Origin: Mycoplasmatota bacterium
Lineage (GTDB): Bacteria; Bacillota_I; Bacilli_A; Izemoplasmatales; Hujiaoplasmataceae
Length of the DNA stretch: 64,000 nt
NCBI GenBank assembly: GCA_018622675.1
Contig: CP076020.1
Coordinates: 1,364,001 to 1,428,000, forward strand
Reading direction: 5' to 3'
A program made the position numbers and the translations under genes. Below, piece after piece: positions 18,281 through 28,098 of this stretch; position 1 is the stretch's first letter, and every line of letters begins with the position of its first letter. The notes below the pieces were generated by a model, which saw nothing but the letters and a program-made list of their open reading frames with translations, was not told the origin of the DNA and did not search any database.

Positions 18281-18708
18281 GAAACAAAATAAAAAAATAT
18301 GTGTTTATCTTTTTAGGCACTATTTTCTTGATATTAGGGGCAATAGGGGTTATTTTACCTATTTTACCAACAACTCCTTTTCTTTTACTCAGTGCATTTT
18401 TATACTTAAGAAGCTCTAAAAGGTTATATCATTGGCTGTTAAACCACAAGATTCTTGGTATTTATATCTATAGTTATATAACTTACCACGCTATTGATTT
18501 AAAGACTAAAATCACATCTATTTCTCTATTATGGATGACACTCATTATTTCTATGATTATTGTTAGTCATATTTACATCACCTTACTTTTAACCACCATT
18601 GGTTTAGCAGTATCATTTCACTTAATACTACTTAAAACACTATCAAAAGCTGAAATGATTCGTAAAAGAGAAAAAAACACCTATCAAATGAATCTAAAAA
18701 ATCATTAA
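18277..18708 (+). CDS. DUF454 (YbaN-like) inner-membrane protein
   Basis: A 143-residue membrane protein with three to four hydrophobic segments. The N-terminal [35 protein letters not shown] is typical of DUF454/YbaN. Function unknown in the family. It overlaps the catalase stop (ATGA), so the two are coexpressed, and it ends at a bidirectional terminator. Confidence 0.82.
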   Translation: MRNKIKKYVFIFLGTIFLILGAIGVILPILPTTPFLLLSAFLYLRSSKRLYHWLLNHKILGIYIYSYITYHAIDLKTKITSISLLWMTLIISMIIVSHIYITLLLTTIGLAVSFHLILLKTLSKAEMIRKREKNTYQMNLKNH

Positions 18709-18736
18709 GACGGTTGAATTTCAACCGTCTTTTTTA
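18707..18736. terminator. Bidirectional terminator between converging genes
   Basis: Eleven-bp stem AAGACGGTTGA/TCAACCGTCTT with a 3-nt loop and T runs on the plus-strand side. It starts in the stop region of the DUF454 gene and ends just before the stop of the MMPL gene. Confidence 0.9.
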
Positions 18737-20785
18737 TTAACTTTTTCTTTTCTTAATTAATAATTTATCAAAAACATACATTAGACTTGGTAAAAAGAAT
18801 AATACCATGATGATAGAGAATAAAGCTCCTCTTCCTATTAATAAGCCTATATCACTAACGACCATAATATCAGAAAATAACATTTCTATAAAACCTGCGG
18901 ATGCTAAAACCAAACCAGAAATCATAATCGGTATGCTTGCTTTCTTCAAGGCTTGATACAAGGCTTCTTCTTTTGTTTGATGAAGTCTAGCTTCAATATA
19001 TCTACTGGCATAAAGCATTGCATAATCTATGGTTGCGCCCAATTGTAAGGCTAAAACAACTAAATATCCAATATAAACAACTTCTCTATCATTTAAGGCT
19101 AATAAACCCATGTTAAACCATATAGCTGTTTGTATGACCAGTAACAACAAAATAGGCACAGCGATGTTTCTAAAAACAATTAGAATAACCAAAAAGATGA
19201 GTCCAACGCTAATGACCATAATGACTGGTGTATCTTCTAAGACAGTATCTCTTATTTCTGATGTTGATGATATTACCCCTAAAATATAATAATCACTATA
19301 TTCTTCATCAATCATATCTTCTAAGTCAGAATTAAATAAAAACATCTCTTCATTTTCTTCAACTAAATCTGTATATAAAGTCATTCTTGTATAATCCCCT
19401 TGCTGGTATGATTCAAGAAGTTGTCTTGGTATCAATGATTCTGGTGTACTAGGGTCAATGCTTGTATACAAAGCTTCAATTTTTATGATGTTTTCTTTGG
19501 CTATTAATGTTTGAATCAAACTTAATTCTGATGTTTTATCAGAGTCTTCCAACAATATAGTTATGCGTTGATATGAACCATAAGTTTCACTTATAAATGC
19601 ATCATCTATCGCTACTGTAGATTCATCTCCAGCATATTCATTTGTTCCAAATAAATATGTAGTTTTACCTTGCAAGTAAATTCCGCTTACAAGCAAAACA
19701 AGGAGAATAATTGGTAAAATATATTTAAGTTTTATAAAGATTTTTTTAAGTCCGCCTAAATGAAACATAAAGTGTTTATGTCTTGTTTTTTCTAGCAATG
19801 GATTGAATACCACAATCAATATAGGTAATAGGAAAATAACACTTAGATAGCTTAATAAAATACCTTTTGATAAAACAATACCTATATCTTGACCAATGCG
19901 ATATCTCATAAATAATAAGGCAAGAAAACCTACCATAGTTGTGAGTGCAGATGCACTAATCACTGGTAAAGATTTTTTAAATGCTAAGTTAACTGATGAA
20001 AGGGTGTCTTCTCCTTGATCTTTAAACTCATAGTAACGATGAATAAAGAACAATGAATAATCTAAAGAAATTGCTAATTGCAATGCGGATGCAATAGTCA
20101 ATGTAATAAAAGATACATTCGGTAAAAATGCATTGGTTCCAAGGTTGACCAAGACACCTATACCAAGAACCAAAAGAACAATGAAGGGTTCTATCCATGA
20201 CATAGACGCAAATATTAATACAAGAAGACAAACAGGTAATATAATTAATATAAGAGAAACAATTTCACCCTCGGCTATATTTCTAGCTTCTATATTATTT
20301 ATAGGTTCACCTCTCATATAGAAATCTACACCTGATAATTTATCTTTAATGGCTTCAATACCTTCTTCGACCTCTAAATCATACCCATCTTCATAAAAAA
20401 TTATTTCTAATAGAGCATTTTCATTATCATAGTATTGGTCTATTAACTGAGGATTAATTAAGGAAGGATCACTAATATCAGCATAAGAATCTATCCAAAT
20501 AATATCCATAACTGCCTCTACTTGCAATAAATCCTGTTTTATAAGATATATTTCATTCATACTCTTCTCAGTAATCATCAGTTCAATCATTCCGTGATTA
20601 CCAAATGTCTCATCCAAAACAGACAAACCTTCCTTGGTTTCAGAATCACTAGGCAAGTATTGTGTCATATCATAATTAGTGTTTACATGGAAAGAAAAAA
20701 TAATGGAGAGAATCACAATGATAAGTGTGAATGATAAAATTAACATTCTTGGTCCTTTTCCTAACAATTTTTTCATTTTAAACAC
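18737..20785 (-). CDS. RND superfamily exporter, MMPL type
   Basis: A 682-residue transporter with the duplicated layout TM1, external loop, TM2-6, repeated. Each half has the MMPL pattern: LTIASALQLAISLDYSLFFI and LVVLALQLGATIDYAMLYAS, where the central Asp-Tyr is the proton-relay position. ISASALTTMVGFLALLFM and MISGLVLASAGFIEMLF are paired helices. It probably exports lipids or drugs by proton (or sodium) motive force. A TetR-family regulator is divergently transcribed next to it, with operator-like sites between, so its substrate likely also acts as inducer. Confidence 0.88.
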   Translation of the reverse strand: MFKMKKLLGKGPRMLILSFTLIIVILSIIFSFHVNTNYDMTQYLPSDSETKEGLSVLDETFGNHGMIELMITEKSMNEIYLIKQDLLQVEAVMDIIWIDSYADISDPSLINPQLIDQYYDNENALLEIIFYEDGYDLEVEEGIEAIKDKLSGVDFYMRGEPINNIEARNIAEGEIVSLILIILPVCLLVLIFASMSWIEPFIVLLVLGIGVLVNLGTNAFLPNVSFITLTIASALQLAISLDYSLFFIHRYYEFKDQGEDTLSSVNLAFKKSLPVISASALTTMVGFLALLFMRYRIGQDIGIVLSKGILLSYLSVIFLLPILIVVFNPLLEKTRHKHFMFHLGGLKKIFIKLKYILPIILLVLLVSGIYLQGKTTYLFGTNEYAGDESTVAIDDAFISETYGSYQRITILLEDSDKTSELSLIQTLIAKENIIKIEALYTSIDPSTPESLIPRQLLESYQQGDYTRMTLYTDLVEENEEMFLFNSDLEDMIDEEYSDYYILGVISSTSEIRDTVLEDTPVIMVISVGLIFLVILIVFRNIAVPILLLLVIQTAIWFNMGLLALNDREVVYIGYLVVLALQLGATIDYAMLYASRYIEARLHQTKEEALYQALKKASIPIMISGLVLASAGFIEMLFSDIMVVSDIGLLIGRGALFSIIMVLFFLPSLMYVFDKLLIKKRKS

Positions 20786-20799
20786 TCCTTTTAAATATT

Positions 20800-20892
20800 T
20801 ATTTCAAATTCCTATTTAAATTATATATTTATAGGCATATAATGACAATATAAACGGGCATTGAAATGATATTTAAAAAGAAATTTAAAATA
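20800..20892. promoter_or_regulatory. Operator-like inverted pair between MMPL and TetR genes
   Basis: Two 21-nt sites face each other: 20872-20892 on the plus strand (TTTAAAAAGAAATTT core) and 20800-20820 on the minus strand (TTTAAATAGGAATTT core). They match at 18 of 21 positions. Each sits 14-15 nt before one of the two start codons, suited to repression of both genes by the TetR protein. Binding is inferred. Confidence 0.5.
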
Positions 20893-20907
20893 TGATTGGA
20901 GTCAGTT

Positions 20908-21507
20908 ATGGAAAAAAATGAAAATATAAAATTCAAAATAATTAAAACAGCTAAAAGGTTATTAAAGGAAAAAGGATCTTTTACTATCAAAGAAATAGCA
21001 CAAACATGCTATATTAATATCGCTGCTGTAAATTATCATTTTGGAACTAAAGAACATCTTTTAAAACTTGTTCTTCAAGAAGTCGTTGATGAACTTAAAG
21101 ATCTTTTAATAAACGCTATTGAGTCTTTACCAAAAGAAATTGATAATGAAATAGTTATGGAAAGAATGTTGGATTTAATTTATACTTATGCAATCAATAA
21201 TATTGGTATCATCAATCACTTATTCCTTCATGACGAATACCAAAGTCAGAATTCACATATTTTAATTAAGGAATTTTTTTCTGATTCGCCTTTCACCCGT
21301 GACATCTATAAGAAGATAGCTGAATCAACTCAAAATTTAGACCAAGAGACACTAAAGGTAAAATACATGTTATTGTTTTCTAGCTTTGCCATTCCTTTAT
21401 TTATTCAAATACTAGGAATGAAAACAGAAGATGATATTTTAACTCTAAAAGAGCCAACTTTTAAAAAAAAATATATTAAAGAATTATTAAAAATTTTATA
21501 CGATTAA
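20908..21507 (+). CDS. TetR/AcrR-family transcriptional regulator
   Basis: A 199-residue regulator. The N-terminal helix-turn-helix is IIKTAKRLLKEKGSFTIKEI followed by AQTCYINIAAVNYHFGTKEH (the xYYHFxxKExL recognition helix). The C-terminal ligand domain is helical. I start at ATG 20908 rather than the TTG 12 nt upstream because TTGGAG serves as ribosome binding site. It most likely represses the adjacent MMPL exporter and itself. The ligand cannot be guessed. Confidence 0.88.
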   Translation: MEKNENIKFKIIKTAKRLLKEKGSFTIKEIAQTCYINIAAVNYHFGTKEHLLKLVLQEVVDELKDLLINAIESLPKEIDNEIVMERMLDLIYTYAINNIGIINHLFLHDEYQSQNSHILIKEFFSDSPFTRDIYKKIAESTQNLDQETLKVKYMLLFSSFAIPLFIQILGMKTEDDILTLKEPTFKKKYIKELLKILYD

Positions 21508-21536
21508 AAAAAAGGACAGTCAAATCGACTGTCCTT
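21505..21536 (-). terminator. Terminator for the BaeRF-family gene
   Basis: Ten-bp stem AAGGACAGTC/GACTGTCCTT with a 5-nt loop; the T run is on the minus strand. It lies between converging genes. Confidence 0.85.
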
Positions 21537-21544
21537 AAATATGA

Positions 21545-22609
21545 TTACCAAAGAATAGCAAATATATCATTGGGTAGTTTTATGTCATCTGAATCAATAA
21601 CACATGAATCAACTTTATTCTCAAATGCATGATATAAAATCTTATCATAATTATGGTTATAGGATACATTCCCTTTTATATATAATTTCTTTATTCTTTG
21701 TTCCTTAATTGCTTTTTTCACTTCATCATAATCTTTAATAATCTTATGACTACTATAAGCACTATTTATCTCTTTTCTTAATTGATCTATTGCTTCTTCT
21801 TTAAGTTTCTTAGTCAATTTTTCTATTTTCTCATCCAATGATTGTTGATTTAAAGATGACAGTGGTTGTTCAATTGCTAAATCATGATAATAATCTTTTT
21901 GTGAAAGTTTTTTAAATGCATTAATATTTTCTTTTGTTCCAGCAAAGAAAAAATGACTATTTGTTGTTTTATTTAATTCAATAAATTCTTTATCAAGATA
22001 TCTAAAGAATTTATTTCGATCTTTCTTTAACTCTTCAGACTTCTCTTTATGCCCATGATACATTCCTTGTAGTCCGCCATAACTTCCTACATTTAAGTTC
22101 CCTTCATCATCAAAATCATCATACAATTCAGTAAAGGAATTTTTAATTTCATGATCTGTCATTTCATTTATATCTTTATCTCTAATCGTGTACAACTTAA
22201 ACCTGTCTTTAGCTAAATCAACAAGATAATGAACACCAAGTTTCTCTTCATATGTCATAATAGATAATAAATCAAATATATTAGATACTTTCGTTTTAGT
22301 TTTAAGTGGCTTGTTTAATCTAAAAATCTCAATACCATGGTTACAAACTAAAACAACTAAAGCTTTTGTTGCATGAGACCAAAACATCGTATCTTCGTAA
22401 AGTACATTTAGTTTCTCAAGTAATTTTTCATATGAAGTTGGTGGATACTTTTCCTCAAGTGTGTTCTTAACTTCTTGAATTAAGTTTTTAAACAATATTT
22501 TATCTTTTTTGTTATCTGGTGATTTTCTGTGTGTCGGCATCATGATGGTGACTTTAGGTGATTCACCACAATGATTCATCAGTTCTAAAATCTTATCATA
22601 TTTTTCCAT
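21545..22609 (-). CDS. BaeRF-family protein (archaeo-eukaryotic release-factor-like)
   Basis: A 354-residue cytoplasmic protein. The N-terminus PKVTIMMPTHRKSPDNKKDK followed by LFKNLIQEV and later DTMFWSHATKALVVLV, GIEIFRLNKPLK and KDRFKLYTIRDKDI matches the bacterial eRF1-like (BaeRF) pattern, in which a strand with TxPTHR is followed by W-x-H-x-x-x-L-x-x-F. The C-terminal third has the alpha/beta layout of the eRF1 domain 3 (VKKAIKEQRIKKLYIKGNV). Some BaeRF proteins are proposed to act on stalled ribosomes; no function is established for this subfamily. Monocistronic with its own terminator. Confidence 0.68.
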   Translation of the reverse strand: MEKYDKILELMNHCGESPKVTIMMPTHRKSPDNKKDKILFKNLIQEVKNTLEEKYPPTSYEKLLEKLNVLYEDTMFWSHATKALVVLVCNHGIEIFRLNKPLKTKTKVSNIFDLLSIMTYEEKLGVHYLVDLAKDRFKLYTIRDKDINEMTDHEIKNSFTELYDDFDDEGNLNVGSYGGLQGMYHGHKEKSEELKKDRNKFFRYLDKEFIELNKTTNSHFFFAGTKENINAFKKLSQKDYYHDLAIEQPLSSLNQQSLDEKIEKLTKKLKEEAIDQLRKEINSAYSSHKIIKDYDEVKKAIKEQRIKKLYIKGNVSYNHNYDKILYHAFENKVDSCVIDSDDIKLPNDIFAILW

Positions 22610-22663
22610 TACACAATTCCTCCTTAATAATTTTATAATAACACAGCCATCCTTTTCAATGCA

Positions 22664-22687
22664 AAAAAAACAGCTTAAGCCTGTTTT
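22664..22687 (-). terminator. Terminator of yaaA
   Basis: On the minus strand AAAACAG, a short internal palindrome GCTTAAG, and CTGTTTTTTTT, overlapping the stop codon of yaaA. Confidence 0.75.
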
Positions 22688-23417
22688 ATTTTCGATTTTT
22701 TATAAAAACAAAATGTTTATTGTTAGATTTTTCACTATTAAATAAATACCCATCGATATTCAAAGATTTCATATCATGAACTTGAGTAACTTTATTTAAC
22801 ACTAATTCATTAACCATCTTACCTCTTGCTTTTTTTGCATTATAGCTTATTGTTTTTAATTGGCCATCTATATTTTCTTCTAAAAAATCAATAGTAATCA
22901 TTTTCTCTTTGTAATTTTTTAACATTTGACTAAATTCTTTAGAAGCTAAATTAATAATTAAATCTTCATCTTTAAATACTTTGTCGATAGTTTCATCCCA
23001 ATATTGGTATAAATTAATATTTTGAGGTTTGATAGTCATATCCAATCGGTATGGGAAAATATAGCTATTCGCTTTTATTGGGCCAAACATAGCTGATAAT
23101 ATGATTAAGTGCTTATTAAGATAATCAAAATCTAACTCATTATATTCATCACTTTGAATTTGTTCAAAAGCAACACCTTGATACAAATTTAAAGCTTTTT
23201 TTGTCATTAAATGAAATTCCTTATTTTGAAAAAGTGCGTAAGTATCCTCTAATAAATTGTTTTTTATTTTCATTAATTTGCCTAACTCAGTCTTCGAATA
23301 AGATTGAATAAACTTAAACAAGGTATTTGATAAGTGAGCATTCACTATACCTGTTGGTTTTTTCTTAATCAATAAGTCTCTATTCTGTGTTTTACTGGGT
23401 GAAATAATAATCTTCAT
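22686..23417 (-). CDS. yaaA: YaaA/DUF328 peroxide-stress protein
   Basis: A 243-residue protein starting MKIIISPSKTQN, the conserved N-terminus of YaaA (IVISPAKT). Other family stretches are LYQGVAFEQIQSDEYNELDF and LSAMFGPIKANSYIFPYRLDM, then INLASKEFSQML. In E. coli YaaA lowers free iron during H2O2 stress and belongs to a DNA-binding fold. I start at 23417, where GGAGATG lies 6 nt upstream; an upstream in-frame Met at 23450 falls inside the terminator of the preceding gene. A catalase lies elsewhere in this window, but the two are not cotranscribed. Confidence 0.88.
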   Translation of the reverse strand: MKIIISPSKTQNRDLLIKKKPTGIVNAHLSNTLFKFIQSYSKTELGKLMKIKNNLLEDTYALFQNKEFHLMTKKALNLYQGVAFEQIQSDEYNELDFDYLNKHLIILSAMFGPIKANSYIFPYRLDMTIKPQNINLYQYWDETIDKVFKDEDLIINLASKEFSQMLKNYKEKMITIDFLEENIDGQLKTISYNAKKARGKMVNELVLNKVTQVHDMKSLNIDGYLFNSEKSNNKHFVFIKNRK

Positions 23418-23436
23418 GAAACATCTCCTTCTTTTG

Positions 23437-23464
23437 AAAAACGAAGCCAAATTGACTTCGTTTT
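23437..23464 (-). terminator. Terminator of the LtaS-like gene
   Basis: Stem AAAACGAAG/CTTCGTTTT with a 9-nt loop, T run on the minus strand, right after the sulfatase stop codon. Confidence 0.85.
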
Positions 23465-23468
23465 AAAT

Positions 23469-25388
23469 CTATTCTCCTAGTCTTTCTTTAACTCTAAAAT
23501 AATCTATTTCTAAAATCGCTTGATTAATATATTGTCTGTAAATATATTCATTAACAAAGATTAAAGCTTCCTCTTCAGTCATATCTTCATCATAAAAAGT
23601 ATATGTTTCATTTTCCAAATCGTAAAAGAAGGTATCTGTTAAAATACTACCATTTGAAAAGAAAACAGAACGTCTTTGATCACCAAAAATATCTTTACCG
23701 AATATTGGTTTATAGTTTAAGTTTAAACCAAATAAATTTGCAACTGTAGGCATAATATCGATTGATGCAAAAACATGTGACAAATCATAACCATATACAC
23801 CAGGATGATAAATCATCATAGGTACTCTTTGAAATCCTAATGGCGATTCAATATCTTTTGTTTCATCATAATCAGCAATATCAGACTGATCTAGTCCATA
23901 AGCATAATGGTCGCCATATATCATAATGACTGTATCTTCAGCCATTTTTTCTTCTTTTAAACGATTCATCAGATATCCAATGGCTAAATCTAATTCATAA
24001 TTTGCCGCATGATAATACAATATATCCTCACTTGGCATTTCTCTTCCTTCTTCAATAAAAATATCTCTGATAAGATCTATATTTTTTTCAGCTATAGGAT
24101 GTCTATGCGAATATGGTAAATGTCCTGAAACAGTTAACATATATGTAAAGAATGGTTCATCTTTTTCAACTAAAATATCCATTGCTTTTTCCATTAACAC
24201 TAAATCGCTTTGCCATTCATGGTTAGTTATAACACCTTCTCTATATTCTAGCATCCCTAATCGTTCTGCCCCATAGTATTCACCATAACCAATTGTTGTA
24301 GGTAGAAAATCAGATCTAGGATAAAAATAGTCTGTATAGTTATGGAATGCATATGTACCATATCCCTCTCTAGAAAATAATTTAGGCAGGGTATCAGGGA
24401 ATAAATTATTTCTATATGTACTCATCGTTAAAACTGTATTCCTATTTGTATAGAAACCTGTTTGAGACATAAATTCTGTATCAGCTGTATTTCTAAAATA
24501 CAAAGGTGAATAATAGTTATCGAAATTCCAACTCTTTTCTTGCATATGATATAGGTTTGGAGTCAAAGACGGATCAATAGCATATGTATCAAAAGACTCA
24601 GCCATGATCATTATAAAATTTTTACCTTCAAAATAATTAGAAAAGGAATTGGGTACATGTTCTGTTTTCATTTCTAAATACTCATTAATTTCTTCATATA
24701 AACTATCTTCATCAGGGCTCTCTTTAAACATTTTTGATATATCTCTTTGAAAATATGTTAACATTCCAAATTTATCAATCGTCTGATAGGCACTTGGAAT
24801 TTCTTTGTAAAAATCAAAATCAGAATAAATATATGGTGAATTTATAAAAATATCAGTACTTTTAGGTATCGTGTGAACTACAGTAGAAAACAACAATATA
24901 GCGATAACTATTGAATTAAAAAAGTCATAGTTTGAATTAAAAAATAAATATTTTTTTGGAATATAAACTTTTCTAAATTTAAAGAATAGCAATAAAGCCA
25001 AAATAATAGGTAACAAATATAAGGCGTGTATCCAAGTTATATTTCTCATAACTCTTCCTAAAAAAGCTACTCCTGTATGCGCATCACCTGCAATAGAAAA
25101 AGAGAAAAAACCACTCAAAATTCTATAATACATATCTTGGGCAAAATAAAAAAAAGTAGAGAAAATTACCAAAAATAAGGATATACCTTTAAAAGCTTTT
25201 CGAGGTAATAACCTTAAGAAATTAAAAATTATCATTGAGTAAGCTAAAGTAAAAGCAAATACCTTAGAGACACTATTGCTACGCTCGAATCCAATAATAC
25301 TTAGCTTAAATACCATTTCAAGATAGAGTAAAATTAGAAATGTTATTAAAAATAGTTTAATGATAAATTTTTTTCTTGTTTTTTCCAT
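23469..25388 (-). CDS. LtaS-like phosphoglycerol transferase / sulfatase
   Basis: A 639-residue membrane enzyme: five N-terminal transmembrane helices (to about residue 180), a linker, then an external alkaline-phosphatase-fold domain. Metal and catalytic positions are visible: FIMIMAESFD (Glu ligand, about 255), the Thr nucleophile region in PLYFRNTADTEFMSQTGFYT, HLPYSHRH, and VIMIYGDHYAYGLD (Asp-His). This is the layout of lipoteichoic acid synthase, which polymerises glycerol phosphate from phosphatidylglycerol. It suggests a polar glycolipid or LTA-like polymer on the surface. Monocistronic. Confidence 0.87.
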   Translation of the reverse strand: MEKTRKKFIIKLFLITFLILLYLEMVFKLSIIGFERSNSVSKVFAFTLAYSMIIFNFLRLLPRKAFKGISLFLVIFSTFFYFAQDMYYRILSGFFSFSIAGDAHTGVAFLGRVMRNITWIHALYLLPIILALLLFFKFRKVYIPKKYLFFNSNYDFFNSIVIAILLFSTVVHTIPKSTDIFINSPYIYSDFDFYKEIPSAYQTIDKFGMLTYFQRDISKMFKESPDEDSLYEEINEYLEMKTEHVPNSFSNYFEGKNFIMIMAESFDTYAIDPSLTPNLYHMQEKSWNFDNYYSPLYFRNTADTEFMSQTGFYTNRNTVLTMSTYRNNLFPDTLPKLFSREGYGTYAFHNYTDYFYPRSDFLPTTIGYGEYYGAERLGMLEYREGVITNHEWQSDLVLMEKAMDILVEKDEPFFTYMLTVSGHLPYSHRHPIAEKNIDLIRDIFIEEGREMPSEDILYYHAANYELDLAIGYLMNRLKEEKMAEDTVIMIYGDHYAYGLDQSDIADYDETKDIESPLGFQRVPMMIYHPGVYGYDLSHVFASIDIMPTVANLFGLNLNYKPIFGKDIFGDQRRSVFFSNGSILTDTFFYDLENETYTFYDEDMTEEEALIFVNEYIYRQYINQAILEIDYFRVKERLGE

Positions 25389-25608
25389 AATGCCACCTCT
25401 AACTGTAATATTATATCAAATTATGAAATATTTTGCATTACTTATCATTTAAAATATAAAGAAAATACATAAATAAAAGTAAAGCACAATGAAACTCTAT
25501 CTCAATTTATTTTAATTGAATAAATGCTAAGACTTCAATATTTTAACTTATGATTCAATGATTATAAGTAAATCATATAGGGTCATATTGAAAATTTAAG
25601 TTAAACTA

Positions 25609-25780
25609 AAAAAAGTTAGCGATTAAGCTAACTTTATATATTTATGCTGGTGACCCATACGGGATTCGAACCCGTGAATGCATGCGTGAAAGGCATGTAG
25701 TATAAAATCATATAAGCTCTAAATATAGATTAAATATCACTTCAGCATTTAATTTGACCCCTATTTTGACCCCCTTAGAT
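25609..25780 (-). repeat. tRNA-Glu repeat copy A: terminator + tRNA 3' half + integrase-like tail
   Basis: From low to high coordinate: the hairpin AGTTAGC/GCTAACT, then 25648-25698 identical to the last 51 nt of tRNA-Glu (one change, CCATAC for CCGTAC), then about 80 nt shared with copies B-D. On the minus strand this tail reads G-V-K-I-G-V-K-L-N and ends ...IFNLYLELI-stop at the edge of the tRNA part. It is the distal boundary of the island. The region 25389-25608 before it shows no gene. Confidence 0.85.
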
Positions 25781-25803
25781 TTCCCAATAAAGATCAACCT
25801 TGA

Positions 25804-26994
25804 CTAAATAATGTGTTCTTCTAAAAGAAAGTCTTCTATATTCTTATGTATGATTCCATTTTGTGAAAAATCTATCTTATCCAAAGACAATACATACTTA
25901 TCAAAGTTATCTTTTATATGTTCATATACTCTAAATTCTCTATGTCTTGTTTTTTCAGTTTCTAACAAATAACTTACTTGATAATATTTAATATTTTTTC
26001 CTTTTTTTGCAACAAAATCTACTTCTTTTTCATTAACTTTTCCAATATAAACTGTATACCCTCTTCGTAAAAGTTCTACATATACTATATTTTCTAATAT
26101 CATTTCGATGACTTTTTCATTATTCCCAACGATAGCTTCTCTAATTCCATGGTCAGCTATGTAATATTTCTCTTCAGTTTTAAGAACTAATTTACCCAAT
26201 AAATCATTTCTTTTCACTTTATAAATTAAAAAGGCTTTTGTAATGATATTTAAATAATTTAATATTGTATCCACAGAGACAGAAATTCTTTGGGATTGAA
26301 AATATTTTGATATAGACAGTGCTGAAAAAGTTTTTCCTGTATTATTATAAACATAATCTATTAACTTTTCTAAGACAACTGAATTTCTAATCTTATTTCT
26401 ATGAACAACATCTTGTAATACAGCTGAATTAAATGAATCTCTAAGAACATTCATTGATATTTCATAATCATAATTAAAAGCTGCGATTGAGGGCATACCA
26501 CCATATGTAATGTAGTCCTTTATATTCGCATTAGGTTTTAATTGTTTAAACTCCTTAAACGAAAAGGGATGAACCAATACTTCAATATACCTGCCAGCTA
26601 AATAAGTCGATAAATCTGATGATAATAAATCTGCATTAGAACCTGTAATATATATATCAAACTTATCCATAGTGTGAAAACCATTAACTGCCTTTTCCCA
26701 ATTTCTAACCCTTCCAACTTCATCAAGAAAAATATACAATTTTCCTTTTTTTCCTTCACTCCATTTAAGAACCCTATCCGATAAATCTTTATAATCTTGT
26801 ATTTCAAAATGCTCTGGCAATTCAAAATTCAATTTTAATATTTGATCTTTCTTCACATTACTATCTAGTAATTCATTAATAAATAAGTCTAATAAGACTG
26901 ATTTACCAACTCTACGTAAACCAGTTAATATTTTAATGATTGGCTTATCTTTATAATTATTTAATATATTTAGATACCTAACTCTTTTAATCAT
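25804..26994 (-). CDS. AAA ATPase with DUF4143 domain (COG1373 type)
   Basis: A 396-residue ATPase. Walker A is in ILTGLRRVGKSVLLDLF (about residues 20-36), Walker B in KLYIFLDEVGRVRNWEKAV (about 84-102), sensor-like DIYITGSNADLLSSDLS and AGRYIEVLVHPFSFKEF follow. The C-terminal DUF4143 domain is nuclease-like, with VNEKEVDFVAKKGKNIKYYQVSY carrying the E-x-D-F and Lys/Gln positions. These proteins are common, mobile accessory genes of unknown role. It ends 24 nt above repeat copy A and has two identical palindromic boxes upstream. Confidence 0.88.
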   Translation of the reverse strand: MIKRVRYLNILNNYKDKPIIKILTGLRRVGKSVLLDLFINELLDSNVKKDQILKLNFELPEHFEIQDYKDLSDRVLKWSEGKKGKLYIFLDEVGRVRNWEKAVNGFHTMDKFDIYITGSNADLLSSDLSTYLAGRYIEVLVHPFSFKEFKQLKPNANIKDYITYGGMPSIAAFNYDYEISMNVLRDSFNSAVLQDVVHRNKIRNSVVLEKLIDYVYNNTGKTFSALSISKYFQSQRISVSVDTILNYLNIITKAFLIYKVKRNDLLGKLVLKTEEKYYIADHGIREAIVGNNEKVIEMILENIVYVELLRRGYTVYIGKVNEKEVDFVAKKGKNIKYYQVSYLLETEKTRHREFRVYEHIKDNFDKYVLSLDKIDFSQNGIIHKNIEDFLLEEHII

Positions 26995-27007
26995 GCTATC
27001 ACCTCTG

Positions 27008-27065
27008 TTTAGATTATAATCGAAATGTTACAAAAAATCAACTATAATTTAGATTATAATCGAAA
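27008..27065 (-). promoter_or_regulatory. Paired palindromic boxes upstream of the DUF4143 ATPase
   Basis: Two identical 18-nt boxes, TTTAGATTATAATCGAAA, at 27008-27025 and 27048-27065, exactly 40 nt apart. Each is a near-perfect palindrome and contains TATAAT on the minus strand. A GAGGTGA ribosome binding site lies between the nearer box and the ATG. Operator/promoter function is inferred; a decayed pair with the same spacing is at 31319-31376. Confidence 0.55.
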
Positions 27066-27077
27066 TATAACTCATTT

Positions 27078-27965
27078 TTAGTTTAAGACAGTGTCATAAT
27101 CACTCTTAATTTGTACTAATAAAACACTATAATCATCATTCATACGCGTCAATTTTCTATTAAATACATCATTTTCTAAAGATGTATATGAAAGAACTAT
27201 TCCATCATTTGATTGAAATGCATTAATGATTCTTTGATGCATAAACAACTCCTCTTCAATTGAAGAGTCAATTAAAAAATATTCGTCTATAGTAATTTTC
27301 TTATTTTCAAAATGTAATATATATTTTAAACCTACGCTATTATCATCAACATAAAACTTTACTTCTATTTCTTCTATATCGTCATATGGATAGGTTACTT
27401 CTTGAATAGAAAACAAACCATTAACAACAACACTTTCGCTCGTAGAATAAATATAGGTATTCATTATAAAAAAGCAGATAATGCCAGTTATGGTAATTAC
27501 TAATATTTCAATCAATACAAAAAGCGGATACTTTATTAGATAAAACTTATCATATTTCTTTGAAAACAAAATCGTAGAACCATCAACTTGTGTATAGACC
27601 AATTTAATTTTATTTCGTACCCCTTCAAATATATTTCCAACTATAAAAATACAAGAAAAAGTTATTGGAATTAAATAAAATATGTATATTCCTTTAAGAT
27701 GCATAGGGTTACCAATATCATTATAATATTTCAAAGAATATTGATATAAAACGATTGTAATCCCGATTGCAAACCCCCACCACAAAAAGAAGAAAACAAT
27801 AATACTATAGTTTCTATTTCCATCAAACTCCTTCATACTTCTTTCTTTTGGCACAAAGTCTCCCCTGGGTGAATCCTTGAACGCATCATTATATTCTCTT
27901 TTATAAATAAAATAATGTATCAACAATATTAAGTCCATTATACCAACTACTATAAATATCCCCAT
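27078..27965 (-). CDS. Hypothetical membrane protein
   Basis: I do not recognise this 295-residue protein. It has an N-terminal helix (IFIVVGIMDLILLIHYFIY), two helices around residues 52-110, and one around 145-170 (IEILVITITGIICFFIM). A soluble, beta-rich C-terminal half follows (PYDDIEEIEVKFYVDDNSVG, YILHFENKKITIDEYF), which may be PH-like. It sits within island module A-B, followed by the ATPase promoter boxes. Confidence 0.6.
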   Translation of the reverse strand: MGIFIVVGIMDLILLIHYFIYKREYNDAFKDSPRGDFVPKERSMKEFDGNRNYSIIVFFFLWWGFAIGITIVLYQYSLKYYNDIGNPMHLKGIYIFYLIPITFSCIFIVGNIFEGVRNKIKLVYTQVDGSTILFSKKYDKFYLIKYPLFVLIEILVITITGIICFFIMNTYIYSTSESVVVNGLFSIQEVTYPYDDIEEIEVKFYVDDNSVGLKYILHFENKKITIDEYFLIDSSIEEELFMHQRIINAFQSNDGIVLSYTSLENDVFNRKLTRMNDDYSVLLVQIKSDYDTVLN

Positions 27966-28098
27966 AATAAAATGTCACCACTAATCAACAAGTAAAATAA
28001 ATAATTTATATCACATTGATTATATTACAGAATCGACACCCAATCAATAACTTAAAGGAAAACTGTATGTTTATAAAATAAAATAAGGAAGGGATACC

